DNA of 64,000 bases. Origin: Dendrophyllia cribrosa. Taxonomy: Eukaryota > Cnidaria > Anthozoa > Scleractinia > Dendrophylliidae. The notes beneath the pieces were generated by a model that saw only the letters and a list, made by a program, of their open reading frames with translations, was not told the DNA's origin and made no database searches. Made by a program: the position numbers and the translations under genes. Position 1 is the first letter of the stretch, and the number at the start of each line of letters is the position of its first letter. Below, piece by piece: positions 40,881-53,093 of the stretch. Location: contig JAJLRJ010000005.1 of NCBI GenBank assembly GCA_024195265.1, positions 31,209,252 through 31,273,251 on the forward strand, given 5' to 3'.

Positions 40881-41534
40881 TGGGTTAGCCATCGATTTAG
40901 CAAATCCACTTGAAACGTTTGTACAGGCAGCTCACAAGAAATCCGTGCGTGGGTGCGCCTGGGTGATTGATTGGCATCTGTCAGGTGAGTTGGATTGTCC
41001 ATCCCCCTTTTTACCGCTTCGATCGCACCAGTTTGTGTACAAGATTTATGTATCTAGCCGTTGTGGTACGTTCTTTGCTCAATAGGACTATTTTTTTAAT
41101 TACCTAATTATTCACTTGCGAAATCACTACTGCAAACGGTGGTCAAACTGTGATAAGCATGCCCAGTGTATTCATTCTCAGTCGGCCGAACGGAAGAATT
41201 TCCTGCGTAACAATTCAAAGCAAACCATTGCAACAACCCGTTTTCACGATAAAATCTTCGAGAACGACAGAAATACGTACGACAGAGCTCAAAGCTCATA
41301 ATTTTTCCTCAGTTTGTGAGTTTACTGAATCATTTCACGATTTAGTAAAAACGTTTCAAGCTTTTTGAAAGCGATGTTGAGACAACAACAACAATCTTTA
41401 TTTACTTAATTTTTATTTTGCTACAGTTGGACTGGCCCGCAGGTAGCTAGGGCTAGTCTTGGAGGGCCTGTCTATTTCAGTTTAATTACACAAATTGTAA
41501 TAAAAACAAAAATAGAAAATAGAATATAAAAGGA
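40881..41534. other. No gene seen
   Basis: Short open frames only. A GTAGCTAGGGCTAG-type repeat lies before the microsatellite. Confidence 0.4.
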
Positions 41535-41771
<237 letters not shown>

Positions 41772-42780
41772 TTACTCTTGTATATAAGTCATATAAGATT
41801 TAAGGCAGGATTGATTACAATGAAGATTTATCAGTATAGAAGACTTTAGAAATAATCTTGTGTATGTCAATAAAGGAATCTTCTTCTTCGAGAACACTCA
41901 GCAGTATATTTTGAATTCTGTTTTTTAAAAAAATTTTTGGTAGTTCTCTCAGAGAGCATGGTACCAATTCTTGAATTGGATCCCTTCCCTGTTGAATTAT
42001 TTTCCTTTGATCTGATGAATTTATACTTAAAAAAGAGTTAGTTACAATAGCAACGAAACTATGCTAATAAATCAGAATCGACTGAGTGTGAAAAAAAGAA
42101 AATGAGTTTACAGAGTATTAATAGAAAATTCAATACAAACTACTGTTAGATCAGATAGACAGGGTTGGCCTTGCACATGCGCAGAGAAGTAACAGATGCT
42201 ACCTTTAAGGCTACATTTTTACTGAACAAATTGGTGTTTTTTTTTGGTTTTGATAAGTTCATCCCGGGATGCAATTTTCTATGTGTAGTTTAATCTTGTG
42301 AAGCACCGGCAGTCTATTTCGTTTGCTTGGTGATTTCATCCCAAGACGCTGAAATTTTGTCCTGCCGCTGAACGGTGTTGAAGATCGGGATAAACCAGGA
42401 TGCGCTCCTGGATAAACTCATTTCACCGAGTTGTAAACAATAAGATCGAGAGTGAAATGACCAGAAATAGGATAAAACTCGTTCTAGGATGAACCTCATC
42501 CGCATTTGAAATGTCTCACCTAAAGGTCCCCTATTTTGTCGTGTTTAGTCATTGTTAAGATCATACTCTACCGGCATTAGATCTGATTTTAGTTGGTTGA
42601 CTTTGTAAGCTGAGTTTTATTGGGAGAAAAACGTTTCTGTTTGGCTTGGTTGATCAATGTAAAAAACCGGTACTTCATATAACAGTTGAAAAAATGTTCA
42701 ACTTTGAAACAAAACTGGTTGACGTCAAAACAGTTTCTTCCAATAGGACACGCTCTCATTTTGAAATTTTTATTCCACAG

Positions 42781-43182
42781 ATGAAAGGAACCATCAAGAT
42801 GATGTTGCTTTTAATAGTAGTCGTCTTCACCACAGCCGAAACCACGTCAGACACAAACGCTACAGACTACCATCAGCTTGTATCTACCATGAACCAAAAA
42901 AAACCAAACAAACTCGCTTGCTTTCCTTTTTGCGTTCCCGGAGATCTAGACGGTAAACGGGAATATTTTTGGAGTGCAGCCGGAAAGATCAAAGACGAAC
43001 AGTCAGCCAGAGATATTAACGAATTACATCCTAAATTTCGTCGCTGGTTGACGGTTGAAGATAGACCTTCATCTTCGTTGGCTATTCCTCGCTTAGTCGC
43101 CAGAAAACAGGGGTTAAAGAAAAGTATGACGTCAGATAAAAGAGGTGGTAGATACCAGCGACCTCGTCCCAGTCTTTTATGA
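42781..43182 (+). CDS. Putative secreted peptide-hormone / neuropeptide precursor
   Basis: The ATG at 42781 follows a good splice acceptor (TTTTTATTCCACAG|ATG), so a non-coding first exon probably lies upstream. The same frame is open from 42646. The 133-residue product begins with a hydrophobic signal peptide (MKGTIKMMLLLIVVVFTTA). Likely convertase sites are KK40-41, GKR58-60, RR87-88, KK113-114 and KR120-121. Residues 42-57 (PNKLACFPFCVPGDLD) lie between a dibasic site and Gly-Lys-Arg, the C-terminal amidation signal. They contain a five-residue Cys loop, Cys47 to Cys51. The last peptide would be GGRYQRPRPSLL. AATAAA at 43619-43624 could end the transcript. I do not recognise the family, and a short secreted non-hormone protein is the alternative. 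Confidence 0.5.
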   Translation: MKGTIKMMLLLIVVVFTTAETTSDTNATDYHQLVSTMNQKKPNKLACFPFCVPGDLDGKREYFWSAAGKIKDEQSARDINELHPKFRRWLTVEDRPSSSLAIPRLVARKQGLKKSMTSDKRGGRYQRPRPSLL

Positions 43183-43364
43183 ATCTCAAGTAAAGAGGAG
43201 ATGGTAAATTTTCAAAGGAAATTAAACTTTGGTTTTCAGTTTGTTAGGTAATTGTGTCTGTTATAACCAATGGTACTACAGGGTTTGTAGCACATAAGAA
43301 TGGCAAAACCCAACCCAAATGGAAAGATCAAAGTTACAAGTATGAATATTTTAATATTTAACTT

Positions 43365-43555
43365 TTTAACTCCCAAGAGTGCAAACAACAAATGGATGCA
43401 AGGAAAATCCCAAATTTAATTACCATGATACCATGCAAAAGTACTGCCAAAGAGGTTTCATTTGAATGACCACACCATAGGATTTCGCCACAGACTCAAA
43501 CGTTAAAACTGCATCACATGTCTCGATAATTGACTCTGGGAGTGAAAGAGTTAAA
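43365..43555. mobile_element. MITE in the region 3' of the peptide precursor
   Basis: TTTAACTCCCAAGAGTG and CTCTGGGAGTGAAAGAGTTAAA are imperfect inverted ends. The middle is shared, inverted, with 34558-34778. It lies between the coding end and the AATAAA signal, so it may sit in the 3' UTR. Confidence 0.6.
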
Positions 43556-43624
43556 TATGTTTAGTCTGGCTGTGATCAATTAAAAGCATGTTCTGAGAAA
43601 AACTACAAAATATAAGAGAATAAA

Positions 43625-45784
43625 GTCTTACTTGTTTCGTTGTAGCGTACTTGTGAAGTGCACTTTTGACTGTGCTGGAAGTTTATAATTATAAGTGATA
43701 GATAAGTTTTGTTTAAAGTTTGAGAGGACATGGAGATTATGATTATATGCCACAGAGCAATATTACGGCGACTTTACACCGTCAACTTAAGGATTACTTT
43801 TCAGACGGGAAAAAAGAAGCCAAGGTTACGTTTAGGTCTTTTTACGGTCCAACAAAACAAATCAAAATGCGAGGCTGCAGATCCCGCCTTCAATCTTCAA
43901 TCCGCCTCCCATGAAATTCTTTCTCCGATGTTCCCGTTCCCCAGATGTTCCGTCCCCCACAGTCTAAACCAGCGTTTGTCTGAGAAAGTTTTATGACTAC
44001 ATTTTGTACTCATAGAGTGTTTGTTTAACCAGTATATTTATTTTGACAGTTATATCACAGCAAATGAAAAATACAGCTATAATATACAGAAATATATGCA
44101 CTTAAAGAAGCATGGCACTTAGCAATAGATTGGTAAAATTGTTTAAGTCATTATTAAATTATGTTCACGTTTTTCATCTTTTTCCAGAACTGCTGCACCA
44201 GAGATTACATTCCAATGATTTAAATGCTTTCGGGAACATTCTTTGAAGTTAAGCTGGACAAAAATAATGTAAATATAGATTGTGTAAGATCTTAGAGAAA
44301 ATAAAATAAGACTACAAATGCTCGCTATTAATTTGTGTTTCAGCTCTCCTTTCAATTGCTTTTAAAATTCCTAAACTTTTGTTTACACTCACTCACGGGA
44401 AAGATATACGAGCTTGACTTGGCTATTGCGGTATTATTTTTATCAAACACAAAAATTCATTTAAAATCGCAAATAATCTGATAGCCGCCTCTCATCATTG
44501 CTCACGTCGCCTCGCGATGAGAGGCGGCTGTATCAGTGGCAGGCTAGATTTCAGCCTTTTCATGAACAACAGCATGAAACGACTGGAAATCAACCTCCTG
44601 CCTGAGGGTAAGCGGCGAGGAGGTACGAAGACATTTTTGGGGTTTGAAATGTGCGATCTAAGGACTCTTTGGGGGTGGGATCGACTTAGTGTCAACTCAC
44701 ATTTAGTTGTCTTCAGCCTTAGGCAGTGTAACCAGCGGCAAAGACCCACAGAGCATATATCTAAAAAGGAAAACAAGTTTTGGGTGCTTTTGTATTTTGT
44801 TAAGAAATAAATCTTAATGTCAATCAACCCCAAAACACAAGTTCATTCACAAAGTGGCGTTTTATTGGAATATGTAACCAAGAAAATCAATTTTAATTAG
44901 GGAGGGGGTTGGTCATGTAATTTTTAACCTTCATTTAGGGGTGGGTCAGTCATTTTCAAATGCTCCGGCCCACTCACCCACCCCCTATACTTTTTACCAG
45001 TCCCTAAGTTAGTAGAAAACTTTTTCCTGCAGCAGTCATTCCTCTATTTTGCATTTACTGATTGCCTAAAAACTAAGTCGCAATCCTTTAAAGTACACAA
45101 CAAGCAAGAACCTTATCGTTACTAACGCACGCAGGACACAAAAACATGACAAAATAAACCTCGGGTACAGTCTAAATTACCAAGTAGAAAATGGAAATGA
45201 AAATGTTTAACTTTCCCTTAAAACCAGTTTCGAAGAAGACTAGCCATTTAAACGAACCACGTCTAGCGACAACATAATTGTCTTACGTTTTCTTACATCA
45301 TTCTCACTATTCGGAAATTCAAGAAATTTACGGTATTCTCACCAGATGGTCCAAAAGCGTTCATTATATACGGTTTACCCCATTTAAAGTGGAGCGTTCA
45401 TTTCCGAAACATTAATTTCACCGCAAATTCTGGATACCGTCCCAACACATATAGCAACTGGGAAACAATAACCTATCTTTTCTACACACTATTTTTCAAT
45501 CTTTTAAACTTCTGGTCACTCGTCGTCACTAATAGTACCAACAAAAGAGAAATTAAACTCAAGAAACCACATACCCTAACTTAAATGCCCAATTGCAACA
45601 TACTAAATAATATTCGGAGTTTGAGACATAATATGACAGCGATGCATAATGGGAAGAACTTACAGGAGATAGCCCAAGGGCACTTTGATTGTTCTTGTTT
45701 TTCTACCCGCATGCTCTGCTGCTGTCGTTATTTAACCTTTTCCCAAAGTCCTTTTCCTCTTTCAAAATCATGTGGCGGGCCGGG
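43625..45784. other. No gene seen
   Basis: AT-rich DNA with a small perfect inverted repeat, AGCCGCCTCTCATC/GATGAGAGGCGGCT, near 44484-44531. No supported coding region. Confidence 0.5.
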
Positions 45785-46644
45785 CCAGGGTTGCCAAAAT
45801 ACTTCAAAAATCGTGGAGTATTTTGACACCTATGATGAAATGTATTCGTTTCGTTAAAGGGAACCTCCATTGTTATAACAAATTGATGTTAAATTGTTGG
45901 AAATAACGTCTAAATTAAAAAAAAAAAACAAGTGCAAATATAATTTAAGTGTACAAAAAAATGGATATGAATATCGCCTATTTTCGCTTTTAAATTTCCC
46001 GCGCGCCGCCATTTTGAATATTTATGACGTGTTACGGTTGTCTAATAAGCCATTTTCGTATTTAAAATTACCGCTGAATTCAAACACCAATGACACATTG
46101 ATACAGGGTTAGACTCGACCTGATGTAAAATATTCACAAATACCGGCAGAAGGTGCGTGAAATTTGAAAATTAAACAATAGGCAGAGCTCTAAACAGGTC
46201 ATCTTCTTGCCTGAATTTGTGAATTTATCACTTCAGATTGAGGCTAACCCTGTAAAAATGCGTCTTCACTGCTTTCATTCAGCGACCATAGCAAATTCGA
46301 AACTGGACTATTGTTGCATTCAAATGAACGTCGATTCTTAACAATACCGGCAACCGTAACACGTCATATATTCAAAATGGCGGCGAGCGGGAAATTTAAA
46401 AACAAAAATAGGCGAAATTAATATCCATTTTTTTGTACACTGAAAAAATATTTCCATTTGTTATTAAAATAATCAAAATTTCGACTTTATTTCCAACAAT
46501 TTAACGTCAATTTGTTATGACAATGGAAGTTCCCTTTAACAGGGATGCCAATCACTGAAACCAACCTCCCAAAACGCCATTTCACCGTATGTCACGTGAC
46601 AAAATACTCCACGATTCTTGGAGCATTTTGGCAGCCTTGTCCAG
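45785..46644. mobile_element. Outer inverted-repeat element (GGTTGCCAAAATAC ends) holding a nested MITE
   Basis: CCAGGGTTGCCAAAATACTT...ATCGTGGAGTATTTTGACAC on the left is mirrored on the right at about 46594-46644. The element at 45853-46540 lies inside. Confidence 0.65.
45853..46540. mobile_element. MITE with about 200-bp inverted arms (TTAAAGGGAAC ends)
   Basis: GTTAAAGGGAACCTCCATTG on the left and its near complement on the right begin arms that stay similar through TTAAATTGTTGGAAATAA, ATGGATAT, the GCCGCCATTTTGAATAT segment and GACGTGTTACGGTTG. Confidence 0.8.
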
Positions 46645-46651
46645 GGGCTTC

Positions 46652-46718
46652 AACCAACCTCGTTCCCAGGGCAACGTCCGGTCCGCCATTGTGAGAAGGC
46701 TCTGGGGACGAGGTTGTT
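46652..46718. mobile_element. 67-bp MITE (AACCAACCTCGTTCCCAG ends)
   Basis: The ends AACCAACCTCGTTCCCAG and CTGGGGACGAGGTTGTT are inverted. It abuts the outer element. Confidence 0.65.
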
Positions 46719-46743
46719 CATTATTTAGGGTAGTCCAGCACTT

Positions 46744-46872
46744 GTCCAAACGATGTCTGTGATCCGCTAAGAAAACAATAGATTTGTCCGCTGGGATACG
46801 GATTAGGGATAGGGGCATTGTTCAAGTGATATATCAATTGTATCGTTCGCCAATCACAGACATCGTTTGGAC
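46744..46872. mobile_element. Foldback element with perfect 20-bp arms
   Basis: GTCCAAACGATGTCTGTGAT (46744-46763) is exactly complementary to 46853-46872. Confidence 0.75.
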
Positions 46873-47324
46873 AGCTACGGGGTCGCCCATTATTTACAAT
46901 GAGTTACATTTTCTTGTTTTTAGTTTTGAAGTTCAGACACATATGCCTTGGCTTGTTCTTTTCGCTGTACTTGTTATTTTTTTCGCTTTATTTGTCTATT
47001 CTTTTATTTTTATTCTAGACTTGTTTTTGCGGATCTGTTTGTTTTAATGTCTCAAAGCCAAAGAACATATTTTATAGGATTAAAATTTTTATTACTGTGC
47101 ATGTGTAAGTGTTCACAAATTGAAGAATGACTAAATAAATCTGAAAACAAAATCACGCGTTTACAAAGAATAACGGATCACAGCTGTGTTACTCATGCAT
47201 GGCCTGTTTTGCTCATGAGTAGTGATAAATAAAGCAAAAGATGGTCAATTCTAAGCTAGGTAATAAAATGAGACAGATGTAAAGTTCATCTTCTACGAGT
47301 TTGGGACAAATAAAAAAATACTTG

Positions 47325-47365
47325 AAGTCATAGGTTCGATTCCTGTCCGGGCCGGACTCTTTGTC
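47325..47365 (+). repeat. tRNA-like box B remnant, possible SINE scrap
   Basis: GTCATAGGTTCGATTCCTGTC contains a good polymerase III box B (GGTTCGATTCC). No matching box A or cloverleaf is visible. Confidence 0.35.
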
Positions 47366-47554
47366 CCTGGTGCCTTGCTGTGTCAATCTCCAGAGAGTAA
47401 TACGTATGGATTCGGGTGTACAGACCGCTTATTGAAACCCTTAGTAATTTTCCCAACCCAACGTAAGACCCAACCATTACAATTTTCCCTTTTCAAGCCA
47501 AGAATGACAAATATCTTTACCCATCTCAGACTAGAAGGCAAAAAGACCTCCGCC

Positions 47555-47805
47555 ATTTTGGTCACGAAATAGTGTTTGTATGGGAAGAAAACGGAATCCG
47601 ATGTCGAATAATTTCCATCAAATTTGATACCTGAGAAAAATGTTTAAGTGTAAAGCTTGAGACACTTAAACGGGTAAAAGTCTGTTTAACTTTGTGAGAT
47701 GTACCTGGACTTCAGAACGTGTAATCGCGTTTTAAGTTTTTCATTACATAAATAATTCCCGGGGATTTAGACAGGTCTTACAGACCAATAGATACCAATG
47801 CAGGA
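47555..47805. repeat. Dispersed repeat related to 58310-58745
   Basis: GTCACGAAATAGTGTTTGTATGG, AAAACGGAATCCGATGTC, GAGATGTACCTGG and AGGTCTTACAGACCAAT recur in the same order at about 58330-58540. Confidence 0.6.
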
Positions 47806-47820
47806 AAAAGTAGTATCTCA

Positions 47821-48066
47821 TGTTATTGTTTTGAAGCAGTTATTTTGACAGTTATTATTTGACTATGATTTATTCACCAAGTTTGACAGTAATATTTAAT
47901 TTCGAAAATCATTGGATCGCAAGTTTTTCCCTTTATTATTGAAACAATTACTTTTAGTTTAAATTTACATTTAAATAGCTATTTTTCATTCTTCTTTACT
48001 GTGTAAATGTAACGGTCGGCGTGGATGAAAAAATAAATCTTGTTTAACGTCAGTGTGAAATCAACA
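47821..48066 (+). mobile_element. Probable Ty1/copia 5' LTR followed by a primer-binding site
   Basis: The segment starts TGTTATTG and ends ATCAACA. It is followed at 48067 by GGTTATGGGCC, the initiator-tRNA-half primer site usual in copia elements, and then the gag remnant. No matching 3' LTR is in the window. Confidence 0.55.
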
Positions 48067-48207
48067 GGTTATGGGCCAAGGACGACGTTTTTTGGAAGGT
48101 GCTTGAGCTGTATGTTGCCTGTGATCGTTTGGATTTTCGAGCGGGACTTTGGATTTATGACGAGTTGAATTTTTAGTGAATTTTTCGATCTGTTGTGTCG
48201 GTGAAAC

Positions 48208-48850
48208 ATGGAGAAGAAGTGGTCAATCGACAAACTATACGGGAGTAATTGGAACACTTGGTAATTTCAAATGAAGCATCTACTTATGGCGAAAGGACTG
48301 TGGGGATTTGTAGATGGCTCAGAAGTTCTTGCAGATGATGCGTCGGAAACGGCAGAGGTATTTTTCCGGTCGAGATTACAGAAAGCGTTCTCGAGAATTG
48401 TATTGGCGATAAATACTGCTCAGCTATACTTAGTCACCTCATGCGAAGAACCGCAGCAAGCGTGGGATGCATTAAAAAGACACTGAACGAGAGACTCTCG
48501 CAAACAAACTGTTTTTGAAAAAGCAGTATTTTCGTACCGAGATGAAAGAAAGTACGTCGGTGGAACAACATTTAAAGCATATGACAGATATTACCGATAA
48601 GCTTGTGGCAATTGGTGCGCCTATTCCGAAAAGGATCAATAGTTGTGACTTTGTTAGGAAGTTTGCCGGCCGACTCGGACGTTTTGCGACACACCGCCAT
48701 AGAAGCTAGAATGGATGGTGTCAGCCTGGATTATATTCAGCAAGCACTCATAATGAGGAAATGAAGCAATCTGAGCTATCCGTTCAATCGAGTGGAGCTG
48801 AGTCAGCACTGACGGGGCTTTCAGATCCGCCTACATATTTTGGATGTGGT
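48208..48850 (+). pseudogene. Ty1/copia gag remnant
   Basis: Beginning at the ATG at 48208 (MEKKWSIDKLYGSNWNTW), the pieces across several frames read KAFSRIVLAINTAQLYLVTSCEEPQQAWDALKRH, LKKQYFRTEMKESTSVEQHLKHM and DYIQQAL. These match the copia Gag (UBN2-type) plan. Stops and frameshifts interrupt it, and integrase and reverse transcriptase are missing. Confidence 0.65.
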
Positions 48851-49259
48851 GTTTGCCCTTCATTGCAATTTCAGATTTCAAATTTGACATGTGACATGGG
48901 ATTCCGGTTATTCAAGTATTCCCATTTTGCCAATTTCAAAACGTCGGTTTTTACCACGAAAAGGTCTATTTTTAGCCAAAATGTTTAACATTTATACCCA
49001 ATCTCTGTCCAAAATGGCTTTAAACATAGTCTTTGGGTTCGCTTGTACCCTATAACTTATATACCCCTCTCTGGTCCATTGCTCAACAATTACTGACATT
49101 TGCTCCCTGCCCTTACAAAAAGGATATTTATTCGTGATGGCGGAAACTATCAGTTTAACATGCTAGGCCACCGGGAACGTCAATCGGAAATTTTAAAAAA
49201 AAATGTCCAAAAACTTTCTTCCGATCGAATTAGATCAAGTAGAGAAAAAAAGCTTCTTT

Positions 49260-49640
49260 AAAAAAGCTTCTTTAAAAAGCAATAACAGACTCACTGAGCC
49301 TTGTCACCAGACTGAAGTGCGGTCTTGTACGAGAGCCCTGGGTAGAAATTATATGCAACACCAAGGCTGATTACCACACAATATACATCCCTGGCCATGC
49401 AGGAATCTGGTATAATGAGATTGCACACCAGCTGGCAGGTGCAGCAGAGCCTATCGGTCCAATGCAATTATCCCGGCGACATCAGAAACAGAATGAGAGA
49501 GGCAGTTAAAGAAAATCCGTCTCCCAGAACTACGTGGTGGTCTCTCAGCAGGATGGAGTCCGCAGACATCAAGTTTGGTCGTGGCGCCAACCAAAGCACA
49601 CGAGGCAAAGCAACAAGGATCATCGCTTAGACGCTACTGG
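49260..49640 (+). mobile_element. LINE RNase H remnant
   Basis: The frame reads YHTIYIPGHAGIWYNEIAHQLAGAAEPI, the C-terminal part of a retroelement RNase H (PGHxGxxxNExAHxLA). Frames shift afterwards. Short ACGACAACG repeats follow near 49710. Confidence 0.6.
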
Positions 49641-50155
49641 GAGTAATCTCCATGAAAGGAAGTGCTCAGAGCGGGATGGTCATAGAACCTATAATTTCCT
49701 GTGATGCGACAACGACAACGACGACAACAAAAAGCAATACGTTAGATCACTTACAAAGAAATTTCACTTCTATAATTAAGATAAAATCGATCTGTTTTCT
49801 GTTTCGTTTTACACTGAGTCTTTTAAGAAACGCATGACATTAAAAAATAAACAGATTAATGTTCGGAAACATTATCACGAGATGCCCTTCCTTCCGACAA
49901 CTATAGAGTTTACTGAACCTTCTCGATAATATTACTTTAATAACAAACGAAATCGAAAGTGACACGCGACATGCAATATACTGCAATATGCAAAATAGAC
50001 AATTACCCCCTTAGGTATTTCAAGGTCAGACATTCCGACGATTTTAATTTAGACCCGGCTCTTACATTCCCCGACTGGTGGGACGAGTTTGGTATTGTCA
50101 CCAATCGTAGCAGGATGACTCTTCTTTAATTTAACATATATGTCTAGATTTTTTC

Positions 50156-50322
50156 AAGGCCGCCGCACACTAGCCGATTTTTCGTCGGCTAGTGTGCAGC
50201 GAATTCAGACAAGCAAGATAGCACCGTGTCGGGCGATATCTGGCAGTACTAGATCTCAAATTTGATCCCGACAAAAAATCGGCGTCCAAAGACAAAAAAA
50301 CCGCCTAGTTTGCGGCGGCCTT
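50156..50322. mobile_element. MITE with AAGGCCGCCGCA ends
   Basis: AAGGCCGCCGCACACTAGCCG on the left and CGCCTAGTTTGCGGCGGCCTT on the right are inverted. The left end also has an internal hairpin, CACACTAGCCGA...TCGGCTAGTGTG. Confidence 0.75.
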
Positions 50323-52455
50323 ATATAAACCAAACGTATTATACAGAAGCGGATCCAGACGACATTTTTTTTAGGGGGGGGGGGGGAATTTTATTAAATT
50401 TTGCAAGACTAGGGAAGGGAGGGCGATTTTTTTTTGGTATGTTTTCGTATTTTAAAATATTCATCGTGACCTTCTCCATTAGAGCGTAATAACAATTCAG
50501 TCTGCATTCATTTGTTTTGCATGCTTTCAAGACTTTCAACGTCCTAGTTTTAATGTCAATTTTAAAGACCTAATTGTAACGCTTATCCATTTCTGACATC
50601 ATAGGTCAGTGAATTTCGGTTATATTTTTAAGTTTTATATGCTGTTTAGTTACTGGTCAAGCATGGCTTAATCTAGAATTAAACTGGGCGAGATGTCGGC
50701 TTTCATAGTCTTACCAGTTACCTTTACCCGCTTCTAGGTATACATTTTAACATCCCTAATAAATTTATTTTGAAGCGCTTGCATTCTTTCCCTTGATACA
50801 CGAACATCCTTTTACAAACAAATATCCAGCTCCTTATTATTGTTATTTCAAGATGGAATTTGTTCTATTTTGCTTTGTTTTTCCCGGCAAAACACATGAC
50901 TCGAGATGGCTCAATAATATTGTTCAATTACCGCCCTTTGACCGAACAAATCTCGTACTCCATCAAAGACTTTCAAGTAAGATCATTTTTCTCGTCAAAA
51001 GAAAAATAATAACAACTACATTTGCTTTCCGCAGATGTCAATGCAACGTTTTCCGTTGGCTACTCTGAAGTGGCATTAAATCCGTTTTCTCACTTTCTTG
51101 GCGGTTGATGTACTAGGCTTTTTACAGTAATATCCAACTTGGTTCGATAACTACATAGACAACCGAACATTCTGGGCTTACTTGTAATTCACTTTTGGAG
51201 AGTCCAATTGATTTTACTGATCTGGGATTATTAAAATCCAAAATATTTTTTTTTTGAGAAACCCTATATCCAATAATTTCAATCAAGCCGATCCATAAAA
51301 CCATTCATACATCTCGCAAGGTTAGCAGTGTCAGGGTGAGCCGGATTCATCAAGACTAGAGATTGAAGAAGAGCTGATCATCGGAACATAATTATGGGTA
51401 AGTCAACTATGTGACGTATATCCAGTTATTTTAAAATCAATTTTGTTTAAGTATAAGTACTGTATAGTATAGCCTGATACCGCTAACGGCACTGCGACCA
51501 AAATCAATATCAGTTTTCTGGAAGAGTGATTTTGAAAGGTCTTTTGCAAATCGTAACTTCATTGATACCAATGTTGCAAGACAGTTAAGGTCACAGTTAA
51601 ATTATTAAATTGAATTACTGAGATTAACGATAGGCGGAATAAGGCAACAACCGGAATTTAGAGAAACAACTTTCATCTATTTTAAGAAAGATTTCTAGGA
51701 GACAACCGAAAATACCAATGGATCGATTTGTGGTACATGGTATAATACAAGTGACAAGTAGTAGGAAGTGAAGAAGGCATCATCGGAAATAACAATAAAA
51801 ATAAATTGTCATAGACATACCGTTGGACTGGATCCGAATTTGTATCCTAAGATCTCTTTTTAATGGACTTAATACGTCATTGTTCAAACTACCAGAACAT
51901 ATTCATAAAAAGCAAATTCACACTGAAAAGATGGATAATCCATATCTTAACTTATTGACTGAGTGGCTATAACTGATTGACTAACTAACTGACCGTCACC
52001 TTTATACGAATTCGGTGAAATACGGTGTAGTACATGTAATGTTTTATACTCAATCTAACAAACACTGTGAACATCGATGAAAATATAGTTTGCCTTGGAT
52101 AACTTCCATAAGGTCAAGAATTTTATTTCCGGTTTTGCTACGTGTGGGGATAAAAACATCCCAGATTAGAAGCTTTAACTGTCAGCTTTCACCAGATTAA
52201 GAAAGGTAACATGACAACCCCATGCACTCTTGGGTAATACTTGCTGAATGTAATAAGCCTAAGATCGCTTAAATTTTTGTTGAAGGATTTTCTTCTTAAT
52301 AATGGTTTAACTTAACAAGTTTTAAAAAATACGAAATGTATAGTATTACCTTCACCACTCGTGATCACACAACACGCGTGTACATTCGTGTATGTAGATA
52401 AGAGCGTGTTAACATCGCGTGTGCGTGAGTCAGACGCACTGATGAACGATTTCTA
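50323..52455. other. No gene seen; upstream region of LIM-only gene A
   Basis: A poly-G tract near 50375-50388, then AT-rich DNA. The segment just before 52456 has GTGTGCGTGAGTCAGACGC and should hold the 5' UTR and promoter, but no clear core motif stands out. Confidence 0.5.
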
Positions 52456-52691
52456 ATGACAGGGGACAAAGACAAGACTGATAAAAAAGCGGAGGAGGGA
52501 AAGCCGAAGGAATTGAAGATCTGTGCACAATGCAGCAAAAGTATCGAGGGGAAGTTTCTGCTGCGAGCGTTGGATCAGTTTTGGCATGAAGAATGTTTGA
52601 AATGTTCCTACTGCAGCACACAGCTGACCGAGCTTAGCTTCAAGTTTTACCTCAAAGGAGATTTAATACTTTGTAAACGAGACTACATCAG
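52456..52691 (+). CDS. LIM-only (LMO-type) gene A, exon 1 with LIM domain 1
   Basis: The ATG at 52456 opens a short charged leader, then a LIM domain: ICAQCSKSIEGKFLLRALDQFWHEECLKCSYCSTQL...YLKGDLILCKRDYIR. All zinc ligands of the C-x2-C, H-x2-C, C-x2-C, C-x2-D plan are present. The exon ends CAG|GTAAGG in phase 2 within the Arg codon, where LMO genes are often split. LIM-only proteins bridge transcription factors to LDB in the nucleus and do not bind DNA themselves. The assembled product is about 157 residues, two LIM domains and little else, as in LMO1-4. Orthology within the family is not decided. Confidence 0.85.
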
Positions 52692-52879
52692 GTAAGGACT
52701 CTTCCATTGACCGAACAGGAACTTTCGACCTTGAATTCACAAGCAATGCAAGGCATATATTCAAACTGACAGGTTTTCACATGACAAGGAAAAAGCAAAT
52801 ATTTCAAGGTAATTAGCCATAAAATTCCTCTTATCGAGAAGGTCTAGAAATCCATAAGAGATGAATGGCTTAGCAGAGA

Positions 52880-53093
52880 TTAACCCTTTAAGCCCCAAGA
52901 GTGATCAGCATCAAATTTCTCCTTGTAATATTAATGCCTTATCAATCAAAAAGGTCATGAGAATTAAGGACATGATCACACGTCAAGATGAATTCTCTTG
53001 ATATCCAAACAATTTCTCCCTACTACTTCTATAAGAAATGTATAGGACTAGAAATGAGAATTTAAATTTTGATATTGGGGCTTAAAGGGTTAA
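52880..53093. mobile_element. MITE in LIM-only gene A intron (TTAACCCTTTAAGCCCCAA ends)
   Basis: TTAACCCTTTAAGCCCCAA and TTGGGGCTTAAAGGGTTAA are nearly perfect inverted ends. Confidence 0.8.

Noticed and set aside
40547..41085. Opposed open frames over the CpG-dense stretch as genes
   Set aside because: Frames on both strands arise from high GC content. There is no recognisable domain and no splice evidence.
48515..48709. Host gene of unknown function
   Set aside because: The sequence matches the Ty1/copia Gag plan and continues a broken frame from the same remnant.
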